From the NCBI GenBank assembly GCA_043718225.1, contig JAYSWD010000123.1:1-12949 (forward strand): a stretch of DNA of 12,949 bases. The letters run 5' to 3'. The notes below the pieces were generated by a model. It saw only the letters and a program-made list of their open reading frames with translations, searched no databases and had not been told where the DNA came from. Source of the stretch: Multiplicimicrobium sp043718225 (lineage in GTDB: Bacteria; Omnitrophota; Omnitrophia; Omnitrophales; Aquincolibacteriaceae). A program made the translations under genes and the position numbers. Of the stretch, positions 6,177 through 12,949 are shown one piece after another. Each line of letters opens with the position of its first letter. The first letter of the stretch is position 1.

Positions 6177-6836
6177 TTAGCGGAGGACTTTAACGCGGCT
6201 GGGCGGCCACCAAATCAGCTTTGCTCTCCCTAAAACATTATGCTGAGGCACAAAGCCCCAATTGCGGCTATCGGATGAATTCGCGGAGTTATCGCCCAAA
6301 ACGAAGTAAAAATGAGCCGGAACTTCAAAAACCTGCCCCGTTTTCCCGTATTTCCAGTCATTACTGTCAACATTGTAATAATAATTATTCGAGAAAGGCG
6401 GCTCCGTCAGCGGACGGCCGTTCACGAGCGCGACACCGCCGCGGATCTCGACGCGTTCCCCCGGCATGCCGATTAAGCGCTTCACAAAATCTTTCTTGGA
6501 ATCAAGCGGAAATTTAAAAACAACAATATCCCCCCGCTTCGGCAGGTCAAAGCGATAGGAAATTTTATCGACAAAAATTTTATCCCCTACCAAAAGCGTG
6601 GGAATCATGGAGCCGGTCGGGATTTTATACGGCGCAAAAAGAAAAGTGCGAATCAAAAGCGCAAAAATTCCCGCCACCAAAAGTGGTTCACCCCAGTTTT
6701 TCCAAAGTGTGCGGCCGAATTTTTTGGGGTCTTTTTTAATAACCTGAAAATCCTGGATTAAATCTTTAAAAAGAATCCAGGCTAAAATTGCCGCCGCGGC
6801 GCCCCATGCTACTATTTTAAAAATCACTTCATTCAT
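6177..6836 (-). CDS. lepB: Signal peptidase I
   Basis: Removes signal peptides from secreted proteins at the outer face of the cytoplasmic membrane. The 219-residue protein has two N-terminal hydrophobic segments (about 5-25 and 51-70) and then the S26 catalytic domain. The nucleophile region is PTGSMIPTLLVGD at 73-85, with Ser76; the general base is Lys119 in FVKRLIGMPGE at 117-127; the conserved GDNSANSSDSRNWGFV box is at 181-196. All catalytic features are intact. The ATG at 6836 has AAGG eight bases upstream and lies 19 bases after the lepA stop. The lepA-lepB pairing is a common bacterial gene order, and lepB is the last gene of the long right-hand unit. Confidence 0.96.
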   Translation of the reverse strand: MNEVIFKIVAWGAAAAILAWILFKDLIQDFQVIKKDPKKFGRTLWKNWGEPLLVAGIFALLIRTFLFAPYKIPTGSMIPTLLVGDKIFVDKISYRFDLPKRGDIVVFKFPLDSKKDFVKRLIGMPGERVEIRGGVALVNGRPLTEPPFSNNYYYNVDSNDWKYGKTGQVFEVPAHFYFVLGDNSANSSDSRNWGFVPQHNVLGRAKLIWWPPSRVKVLR

Positions 6837-6855
6837 TGCTCAAACCTTTAATTAA

Positions 6856-8640
6856 TTAATCGACTTTTAAAATTGTAATAAACGCTTCTTGGGGCAATTC
6901 GACCCGGCCGATCTGTTTCATGCGTTTCTTACCTTCTTTTTGTTTGTCTAAAAGTTTTCTTTTTCTCGAAATATCGCCGCCATAACATTTTTCAATTACG
7001 TTTTTTCTTAAGGGCGAAATCGAATCGCGCGCGATGATTTTACTTCCGATCGCGGCTTGAATCACAACTTCGAAAAGCTGGCGCGGAATAACATCCTTCA
7101 ACTTTTCAACCATGGCTTTACCGCGGAAATAGGCGTTGTCGCGAAAAACAATATTCGATAGCGCATCCACAGGTTCAGTATTAATCAAAATGTCCAGCTT
7201 CACTAAATCGGACGGGCGGTGGCCGATTAATTCATAGTTGAGCGAACCGTAACCGGCCGTGCAGGATTTGATTTTGTCATAAAAATCGAGCACCACTTCG
7301 GAAAAAGGAATTTCATATTCAAGCACCGCGCGCGTCGGGTCGAGATAATTCGTGCTGATATAAATTCCGCGGCGGTCCTGGCATAATTTCATGACCACAC
7401 CCAGTGACTCCGCGGGCACCATCACATGCGCCTTGATATAAGGCTCGGAAATCATTTCAATCATGGATGGGTTCGGCAATCGCGTCGGATTTTCAATCAT
7501 TTCCACTTCACCGTTTGTTTTCAGAACTTCATAAACAACGTTCGGCGAAGTAATAATCAGAACCTGATTGAATTCGCGTTCCAAACGCTCTTTGATGATG
7601 TCCATATGCAGCAATCCCAAAAAACCGCAGCGAAAACCGTTGCCCAAAGACAGAGACGATTCGGGCTCATACGTGAAGGACGAGTCGTTCAATTTCAGTT
7701 TTTCAAGCGCGTCGCGCAAGGCGGTAAATTCATCCTGCTGAATCGGATAAAGCCCGCAAAATACCATCGGTTTAATTTCAAGATAACCGGGCAAAGCTTC
7801 CTTAGCGCGATTTTCGGCATGCGTAATGGTATCGCCAATTTTAACGTCTGCCACAGTGCGGATTGTCGCGGTTAAATATCCGACCGCGCCCACCGTCAGT
7901 TCCTCTACCGGCTGCGGCTTCGGCATAAACACACCGACTTCTTCAACTTCATAAACCACACCGGTCTGCATCATAATAATTTTTTCTTTCGCGCGCACGG
8001 TTCCCGCCATCACGCGAAAATAAGAAATGACGCCCTTATAACTGTCAAATTTCGAATCAAAAATAAGCGCTTGCAACGGCGCCGTAGGGTCGCCTTTCGG
8101 CGGCGGAATCCGGTCCACGATCGCCTGAAGAATTTCTTCCGTGCCTTCGCCGGACTTGGCGCTTGTCAGCAAGATTTCCGATTCCTCAACTCCCAAAAAT
8201 GCGGCGACTTCAAAACGGACTTTTTCGGGGTCCGCGTTCGGCAAATCCATTTTTGTGATAATCGGGATAATGACGAGGTCGCGTTCCATCGCGAGATAAA
8301 GATTAGTGACAGTTTGAGCCTGAATCCCCTGCGTCGCATCCACTAAAAGCAAAACACCTTCGCATGCGGCCAGACTTTTGGAAACTTCGTAAGTAAAATC
8401 AATATGGCCTGGCGTATCAATAAGATTAAGCGTATAGCCCTTATGCTGAATCCGGACTGCGGCCGCTTTAATCGTGATCCCGCGCTCGCGTTCCAGCTCC
8501 ATATCATCCAAAAGCTGCGCGCGAAATTCGCGCTGCGTAATCGCGCCGGTATGCAGCAATAAGCGGTCGGCAAGCGTAGATTTACCGTGGTCAATATGCG
8601 CGATAATCGAAAAATTGCGGATCTTATCGGCAGGGATCAT
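6856..8640 (-). CDS. lepA: Elongation factor 4 (LepA), ribosomal back-translocase GTPase
   Basis: A translational GTPase that acts on stalled or mistranslocated ribosomes and in 30S biogenesis. At 594 residues it is full length. G-motifs: AHIDHGKST at 14-22, ERGITI at 52-57, DTPGH at 75-79, TKMD at 129-132 and SAKSG further on. The fourth motif is normally NKxD; here it begins with threonine (codon ACA), which is unusual because the asparagine helps guanine recognition. The C-terminus has the LepA-specific end KQKEGKKRMKQIG and LPQEAF. Its ATG overlaps the rpe stop by four bases (ATGA), so translation is coupled. There is no reason to assign it to EF-G, since the LepA C-terminal domain is present. 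Confidence 0.97.
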   Translation of the reverse strand: MIPADKIRNFSIIAHIDHGKSTLADRLLLHTGAITQREFRAQLLDDMELERERGITIKAAAVRIQHKGYTLNLIDTPGHIDFTYEVSKSLAACEGVLLLVDATQGIQAQTVTNLYLAMERDLVIIPIITKMDLPNADPEKVRFEVAAFLGVEESEILLTSAKSGEGTEEILQAIVDRIPPPKGDPTAPLQALIFDSKFDSYKGVISYFRVMAGTVRAKEKIIMMQTGVVYEVEEVGVFMPKPQPVEELTVGAVGYLTATIRTVADVKIGDTITHAENRAKEALPGYLEIKPMVFCGLYPIQQDEFTALRDALEKLKLNDSSFTYEPESSLSLGNGFRCGFLGLLHMDIIKERLEREFNQVLIITSPNVVYEVLKTNGEVEMIENPTRLPNPSMIEMISEPYIKAHVMVPAESLGVVMKLCQDRRGIYISTNYLDPTRAVLEYEIPFSEVVLDFYDKIKSCTAGYGSLNYELIGHRPSDLVKLDILINTEPVDALSNIVFRDNAYFRGKAMVEKLKDVIPRQLFEVVIQAAIGSKIIARDSISPLRKNVIEKCYGGDISRKRKLLDKQKEGKKRMKQIGRVELPQEAFITILKVD

Positions 8641-9299
8641 GCTTCAAACGCCGCGGTCGTCTTACGAAAATCCCGGACGGCCTGTGCGCGATCCGGCTTC
8701 GCGAAAATCGCACTTCCGGCGACTAAAATATCCGCGCCCTGCTCAAGCGCCTGCTTCGCCGTCAAGGGATCAATCCCGCCATCCACTGAAATCATGCCCT
8801 TGAATCCCATTTTTCGAAGCGCCCCGATTTTAGGCATCATATTTGCCATGAATGACTGTCCGCCAAAGCCCGGTTCAACTGACATAACCAAGACCAGGTC
8901 CAAATCTTTTATATAGGCCTGTAATGATTCAATCGGAGTTCCCGGTCGCAAAGACAAGCCGGCTTTTTTTCCGGATTTTTTAATGATCGCAATTAATTCA
9001 GAAACATTTTTCGTGGCTTCAACATGAAATGTGATCCAATCCGAACCGGCTTTAATGAATTCCGGAATATATTTGGCGGGGTCGGAGATCATCAAATGCA
9101 CATCAAGCGGTAATTGAGTGGATTTACGGATTCCTTTCACCACAACCGGACCGATTGTCAGATTTGGCACGAAATGTCCGTCCATAACATCCACATGAAT
9201 GCAGTCGCAGCCCGCTTTTTCAACATCCTGAATTTCCGCGGCTAATTTTCCGAAATCTGCCGAAAGCAAACTCGGCGCGATCCAAATCTTTTTAGGCAT
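8637..9299 (-). CDS. rpe: Ribulose-phosphate 3-epimerase
   Basis: Interconverts D-ribulose 5-phosphate and D-xylulose 5-phosphate in the pentose phosphate pathway. The TIM-barrel protein has 220 residues from the ATG at 9299, the usual family size. Visible motifs are IAPSLLSADFGKL at 7-19, HVDVMDGHFVPNLTIGP at 35-51, DVHLMI at 66-71, VEPGFGGQSFM at 141-151 and SVDGGI at 171-176. Metal and catalytic residues H35, D37, H68 and D173 are in place. A GTG two codons upstream (9305) is an alternative start; the ATG is preferred because a GAAG stretch lies ten bases upstream of it. The start overlaps the 3' end of the M16 peptidase gene (stop at 9292-9294) and the stop overlaps the lepA start, so the gene is inside an operon with coupled translation. 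Confidence 0.96.
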   Translation of the reverse strand: MPKKIWIAPSLLSADFGKLAAEIQDVEKAGCDCIHVDVMDGHFVPNLTIGPVVVKGIRKSTQLPLDVHLMISDPAKYIPEFIKAGSDWITFHVEATKNVSELIAIIKKSGKKAGLSLRPGTPIESLQAYIKDLDLVLVMSVEPGFGGQSFMANMMPKIGALRKMGFKGMISVDGGIDPLTAKQALEQGADILVAGSAIFAKPDRAQAVRDFRKTTAAFEA

Positions 9300-10587
9300 G
9301 GGCACCCAGCTTCAAAGTTTTTTTCATTTGCCGTTTCAAATTTTCGGAAATCGGCCCCACTGCGGTAAAATACATTTTCGAATTTTGGAAAAGATGCTTC
9401 GCGACCTCCGAAACCTGTTCGGGGGTCACAGTTTGAATATTTTTGCGGATTTTAGCCAGATTCGGCACACTGCGGCCGCTGATCACGCGGTCGCCCGCCC
9501 ATAATAAATTATCCAAAGTATCTTCGACTCCCATGCAGATCTGGCTCATAAAAAAATCTTTCGCGCGTTTCAATTCTTCCGCAGCGGGCGGCTGTTTTGA
9601 GATTTGGCGTAATTCATTTAGCACAACACGAATGCAATCGGGTGCTTTCTTCGCTTCCACACCGGCGGAAACAATAAACGCGCCGGTATCCAAATAAGAA
9701 ACTAATCCCGATTTAATTTCATAAGCAAGTCCGCGCTTTTCGCGCACTTCCTCGAACAAACGGCTGGACATATTCGCTCCAAGCAGGACATGAAGCAAGC
9801 TCAATTTATAACGGTCGGGATGCACGCGCGCGAAACCCTGAAAAGCCAGGACAAGATGAGTTTGTTCGATTTTCTTTTTTTGAATCCAAACCCGTTCTCC
9901 GGCGCGGCTAAACTTTGCTTCTTTAAACCGGCTGGGTTTGACGCGCGCGCGGAAATTAAAATGTTTTTGCACCTGTTTCAAGACGGCTTTGTGTTTCACA
10001 TCGCCCGCTACGGAAACCAGCATATTCGCGGGGCCGTAATAGCGTTCCAGGTAATCCACCAGATTCGTCCGTTTCAAACTGACTACACTTTCGCGGGTAC
10101 CCGCGATCGGACGCCCCAAAGAATGCTTCGGCCAAAGCAAAGCTGACATTTTTTCATGAGCTTCATGCGAGGGTAAATCCTTGTACATCTTAATTTCTTC
10201 GAGAATAACTGAACGTTCCTTTTCCACTTCGCCCGCCGGAAAAACGGAATTCAAGACCATGTCCGCCAAGACTTCCATCGCGGCCGGCATATGCGGCTTC
10301 AAAAGCTTGGCAAAATAGCAGGTCATTTCTTCGCCGGTGAACGCGTTCATTGAGCCGCCCACGCCTTCTACCGCTTGCTTAATTTGCTGGGCGTTGCGCG
10401 TCACGGTTCCTTTGAAGAGCATGTGTTCGAGAAAATGTGATATGCCCGCTTCGCGCATAGATTCGTAACGCGCGCCGGTGCGGATCCAAACCGCGACACC
10501 GCAGGACTGGCGGCCTTTCATGGGAACCGTCAAAACCCTGAGCCCGTTTGGAAGTTTTGTCAGCTGATAGTTTTTCATTTCATCCAT
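9292..10587 (-). CDS. M16 family zinc metallopeptidase
   Basis: A 431-residue peptidase of the pitrilysin/mitochondrial-processing-peptidase type. The inverted zinc motif HFLEH is at 51-55 (H51, E54 catalytic, H55), and the third zinc ligand E131 lies 76 residues after H55 in VILEEIKMYKD, the spacing expected for active family members. The N-terminal M16 domain covers about 10-160 and the C-terminal inactive-type domain about 170-350, with the RGLAYEIKSGL stretch conserved in these enzymes. No signal peptide is seen, so it is probably cytoplasmic. Bacterial single-gene M16 proteases of this length often sit near ruvX, rpe or riboflavin genes but their substrates are rarely known. The ATG at 10587 overlaps the ruvX stop by eight bases; M4 is an alternative start. 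Confidence 0.94.
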   Translation of the reverse strand: MDEMKNYQLTKLPNGLRVLTVPMKGRQSCGVAVWIRTGARYESMREAGISHFLEHMLFKGTVTRNAQQIKQAVEGVGGSMNAFTGEEMTCYFAKLLKPHMPAAMEVLADMVLNSVFPAGEVEKERSVILEEIKMYKDLPSHEAHEKMSALLWPKHSLGRPIAGTRESVVSLKRTNLVDYLERYYGPANMLVSVAGDVKHKAVLKQVQKHFNFRARVKPSRFKEAKFSRAGERVWIQKKKIEQTHLVLAFQGFARVHPDRYKLSLLHVLLGANMSSRLFEEVREKRGLAYEIKSGLVSYLDTGAFIVSAGVEAKKAPDCIRVVLNELRQISKQPPAAEELKRAKDFFMSQICMGVEDTLDNLLWAGDRVISGRSVPNLAKIRKNIQTVTPEQVSEVAKHLFQNSKMYFTAVGPISENLKRQMKKTLKLGAHA

Positions 10588-10999
10588 TTCTTTGTGAATT
10601 TAAATAACTCTGTAAAATCGTCTGTGCCGCCAATTTATCAATCACTTCTTTGCGGCGCTTGCGGCTGACCTTCGATTGAATCAAAAAATCCTGCGCTTCG
10701 CGCGTCGTATAACTTTCATCCCAAAAAATCCATTCTCCGCCGGTCTTGGCTTTGAGTTTTTCAACCCGCGCTCGAACCTTTTGCGCGGCAATGCCCTGGG
10801 CGTCATTCAAATCCATCGGCAATCCGACAATCAAAGTTTCAGCGGAATACCTTTTCATTAACCGGCTGATTTCCTCAATCAATGTTTGTTCATCCGAAGG
10901 CATCAAAACCACAAGCGGAACCGCAATGCGTTCAGGCATCAGCGCCAAAGCCACGCCGATTCGCTTCTCGCCTAAATCAATTCCCAGCAGCGCCTTCAA
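10580..10999 (-). CDS. ruvX: Putative pre-16S rRNA nuclease / Holliday junction resolvase-like RuvX (YqgF)
   Basis: An RNase H-fold nuclease of the YqgF family, involved in maturing the 16S rRNA 5' end in E. coli and earlier proposed as a resolvase. Motifs: LLGIDLGEKRIGVALA near the N-terminus, LIVGLPMDL in the middle, WDESYTTREA (usually DERLTT), and VIDKLAAQTILQSYL at the end; the acidic residues expected at the active site are present. No ATG or GTG start is available: an in-frame stop lies at 11017-11015, leaving TTG codons at 11011 and 10999. The second is chosen because it has a GGGA stretch six bases upstream and gives a 139-residue protein, the usual length; starting at 11011 would give 143 residues. 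It follows trpA after a hairpin-bearing gap and overlaps the M16 gene. Confidence 0.9.
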   Translation of the reverse strand: MKALLGIDLGEKRIGVALALMPERIAVPLVVLMPSDEQTLIEEISRLMKRYSAETLIVGLPMDLNDAQGIAAQKVRARVEKLKAKTGGEWIFWDESYTTREAQDFLIQSKVSRKRRKEVIDKLAAQTILQSYLNSQRNG

Positions 11000-11023
11000 G
11001 TTTAATCCCAAAATTTATCTAAT

Positions 11024-11045
11024 GCGGTTGAGCAAAGCTCAGAGC
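11024..11045. repeat. Hairpin repeat, tandem copy A (trpA-ruvX gap)
   Basis: Between CGGTTG and CAGAGC (+ strand) lies a hairpin with arms AGC and GCT around loop AAA; one further pair comes from the flanking G and C. The next copy, 36 bases on, has the same flanks and loop but a different, still complementary stem. The element lies 25 bases or more upstream of the ruvX start. Confidence 0.75.
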
Positions 11046-11059
11046 CAAACATTACAGTC

Positions 11060-11081
11060 GCGGTTGTGCAAAGCACAGAGC
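11060..11081. repeat. Hairpin repeat, tandem copy B, reaching the trpA stop codon
   Basis: Same flanks and AAA loop as copy A, but arms are TGC and GCA. The change from A/T to T/A is on both sides of the stem, so pairing is kept. The last base of the unit is the final base of the trpA stop codon, and the sequence beyond it, inside trpA, still resembles the 14-base spacer between copies A and B. Confidence 0.75.
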
Positions 11082-11908
11082 TAAAAATTGCTGTGCGGTG
11101 ATTTAGTCGCCCGCACCATTTCACTCACAAAAGCGTGAAAAGAATCCGCGGAAAAATCCGGGCGGCTGATTTGATTGATCATCGCGCTGCCGACAATCAC
11201 ACCATCTGAAAGCGCAGAGATTTGCTTAGCCTGTTCCGCGTTTGAAACACCAAAGCCCACTAAAACGGGCTTGGATGTCAGCTTGCGCACTTGCTGCAAA
11301 TGCCCTTTTAAGTCACTCGATACGGTTTTGTTCGGTCCAGTCGCCCGCGCGCCTGTGACACCGCGCAAGGAGACATAATAAATGAAATCCGTCGAAGCAT
11401 CGGCAATTTGTTTCGCGCGCGGCAAAGGCGTCGTCGGCGCAATTAAAAAAATAAGCGATAAATCATGTGATTTGCATAATACCTGCAGCTCTTTTTCTTC
11501 ATCAGGCGGCAGATCCGGCACCAGCAACGCGTCAAAACCGCTTTGGCGAGCTTCGCTGACAAATTTCTTATACCCGTAATCAAGCACGGGATTCAGATAT
11601 GTGAAAAATACCACCGGCATTTTCAGGCCCTGCGTGCGCAGCTTCTTGATCAGCTCAAAGGCATGATGAACGCGAATCCCGTTTTCTAATGCCTTTTCGG
11701 AAGCTTTTTGAATCGTCGGCCCATCCGCCAAAGGATCGGAAAAAGGAAAGCCTAGCTCCAGAATATCCACGCCCGCTTTTTCGCATTCCCATATGCAGGT
11801 TTCGGTGGTTTTTAAATCGGGAAAACCCAATGTCAAAAAAGCGCAAAAAAGCTTTTCTTTTTTGGAGTTGTTATGAATCTTCGCGGTTAAACGGTTGAGC
11901 GATTTCAT
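11081..11908 (-). CDS. trpA: Tryptophan synthase alpha chain
   Basis: Cleaves indole-3-glycerol phosphate to indole and glyceraldehyde 3-phosphate; indole passes through a tunnel to the beta chain. The 275-residue TIM barrel is of normal length. Catalytic Glu51 is in LELGFPFSDPLADGPT (50-65) and Asp62 in the same motif, matching E49 and D60 of the E. coli enzyme. VPDLPPDE at 130-137, GVTGA at 183-187 and the phosphate-binding GFGVS at 218-222 and GSAM at 240-243 are present. The ATG at 11908 overlaps the trpB stop in an ATGA, the usual trpBA coupling. The last codons and the stop lie in sequence resembling the spacer of the tandem hairpin repeat. The gene itself looks intact, in contrast to trpB. 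Confidence 0.96.
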   Translation of the reverse strand: MKSLNRLTAKIHNNSKKEKLFCAFLTLGFPDLKTTETCIWECEKAGVDILELGFPFSDPLADGPTIQKASEKALENGIRVHHAFELIKKLRTQGLKMPVVFFTYLNPVLDYGYKKFVSEARQSGFDALLVPDLPPDEEKELQVLCKSHDLSLIFLIAPTTPLPRAKQIADASTDFIYYVSLRGVTGARATGPNKTVSSDLKGHLQQVRKLTSKPVLVGFGVSNAEQAKQISALSDGVIVGSAMINQISRPDFSADSFHAFVSEMVRATKSPHSNF

Positions 11909-12949
11909 CTCAAGAAGTTCTGTATAGTATTGATATCTTTATCGCCGCGGCCGGAAATGCAAATCGCCACAATTTCATTTTTCTTAGTCTTAGGCATCAG
12001 CTTCGGCAAGTAGCCGATGGCATGCGCGGTTTCAAGCGCGGGCATAATCCCTTCCATTTCGGTTAACATTTTAAATCCCGCCAAAGCATCCGCGTCCGTA
12101 GCGGTATCATATTTCACCCGGCCTGTATCTTTCAGCCATGAATGCTGCGGTCCGACTGACGGATAATCAAGCCCCGCGGAAATCGAATGCGCGAGCTTCA
12201 CTTGCCCACCGTTATCCTGAAGCAAATAGCTTTTCATGCCATGCAAAATGCCGGGCTTACCTTTTGTGATTGATGCGGCATGTTCTTCCGTGTCCACGCC
12301 TTTGCCGGCCGCTTCGATACCGATGATTTTGACATTGGGCAATTTAAGAAATTCGTCAAAGAAACCGATCGCGTTGCTGCCGCCGCCGACGCATGCCAAT
12401 AAGTAGTCAGGCAAACGGCCGGTTTTCTGCAGCAATTGCTTTTTTGTTTCTTTTCCGATAATGGATTGAAAATCGCGCACCATATCCGGATAAGGATGCC
12501 GACAGCCGAGCCGATTAAGTAATGCGTGGTATCGACATTCGTAACCCAATCGCGGATGGCTTCATTCGTCGCGTCTTTCAAAGTTTGCGAGCCTGAAGTA
12601 ACCGGAATTACTGTGGCATTGAGCAACTTCATTTTATAAACATTCAGAGCCTGGCGTTCAACGTCCAAAGCGCCCATATAAACCACGCATTCAAGGCCCA
12701 GGAGCGCAGCGGCCGTCGCGGAAGCTACGCCATGTTGTCCCGCACCTGTTTCGACGCAAATCCGCTTTTTGCCTAACCGGCGCGCGACAAGCCCCATTGC
12801 AATCGCACTGTTAATTTTATGCGCTCCGGTATGATTTAAATCTTCGCGTTTGAGAAAAATGCGAGCACGGCCGAAATGTTTTGTCAGGTTTTTCGCTTCA
12901 TACAGCGCGCTCGGCCTGCCGACATAATCCCGCAAATACATTGCCAACT
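11905..12949 (-). pseudogene. trpB: Tryptophan synthase beta chain, frameshifted, 5' end outside window
   Basis: Makes L-tryptophan from indole and serine with PLP. The gene enters from the right edge already inside the coding region (YVGRPSALYEAKNLT). The upstream frame carries the PLP-lysine motif LNHTGAHKINS, ETGAGQHGVA and ends its homology at THYLIGSAVG near 12498. The homology resumes in another frame at HPYPDMVRDFQSIIG and continues through CVGGGSNAIG (PLP phosphate binding) and SGRGDKDI to the stop at 11905. The family reads SxxGPHPxP here, so about four bases, including the proline codon, appear missing at 12498-12503, inside a run of TCGGC-like repeats. The lesion would truncate the protein and remove the C-terminal half. 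It may be a true inactivation or a sequencing/assembly error; both flanking halves and trpA look well conserved, which favours an error or very recent mutation. Confidence 0.85.

Noticed and set aside
7426..7875. A 149-codon + strand open frame inside lepA
   Set aside because: It is antisense to a fully conserved lepA and has no recognisable domain; typical shadow frame.
11024..11081. Short CRISPR array
   Set aside because: Only two units, which differ in the stem, with a 14-base spacer that also resembles flanking sequence; no cas genes.
12234..12549. Two overlapping genes at the trpB locus
   Set aside because: The overlapping parts of both frames lose homology on either side of 12498; a single frameshifted trpB explains them.

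Overview
The window is a dense bacterial segment in which every supported gene lies on the minus strand. Reading runs from the right edge to the left edge. The organism looks like an uncultured member of the PVC superphylum, possibly Omnitrophota-like. The main reason is a short basic protein at 5014-5319, whose first 50-60 residues resemble the small basic protein family known from Chlamydiae, Verrucomicrobia and relatives. This placement is an inference; no marker here proves it.

Right block (12949 to 6177): tryptophan synthase beta (trpB, cut by the window edge and frameshifted) and alpha (trpA), then RuvX/YqgF, an M16 zinc peptidase, ribulose-phosphate 3-epimerase, elongation factor 4 (lepA) and signal peptidase I (lepB). 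Stop and start codons overlap at four junctions (trpB/trpA, ruvX/M16, M16/rpe, rpe/lepA), so this is very likely one transcription unit. Only the trpA-ruvX junction has room for something else, and it holds two tandem hairpins.

Middle block (6042 to 2564): a membrane-anchored SPOR protein, then a tight set of small basic protein, GNAT acetyltransferase, second SPOR membrane protein and PilZ protein, then a second PilZ protein behind a 184-base AT-rich leader. The set starting with the small basic protein has a consensus -10 box. This looks like a cell-envelope or division module (SPOR binds denuded peptidoglycan) with PilZ proteins as possible c-di-GMP readers.

Left block (2443 to 1): glycerol kinase (glpK), then a cyclic-nucleotide-binding-domain protein that runs off the left edge. 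Its second domain resembles the middle part of bacterial NTE-like patatin phospholipases.

The most unusual non-coding signal is a dispersed small hairpin in three of the intergenic gaps. The flanks are conserved (CGGTTG on one side, CAGAGC on the other, + strand) while the stem differs between copies with matching changes on both arms. Two copies are tandem between trpA and ruvX, one follows lepB, and two degenerate copies sit upstream of glpK. No tRNA, rRNA, CRISPR array, insertion sequence or convincing rho-independent terminator was seen. The largest gap without a gene is 184 bases.
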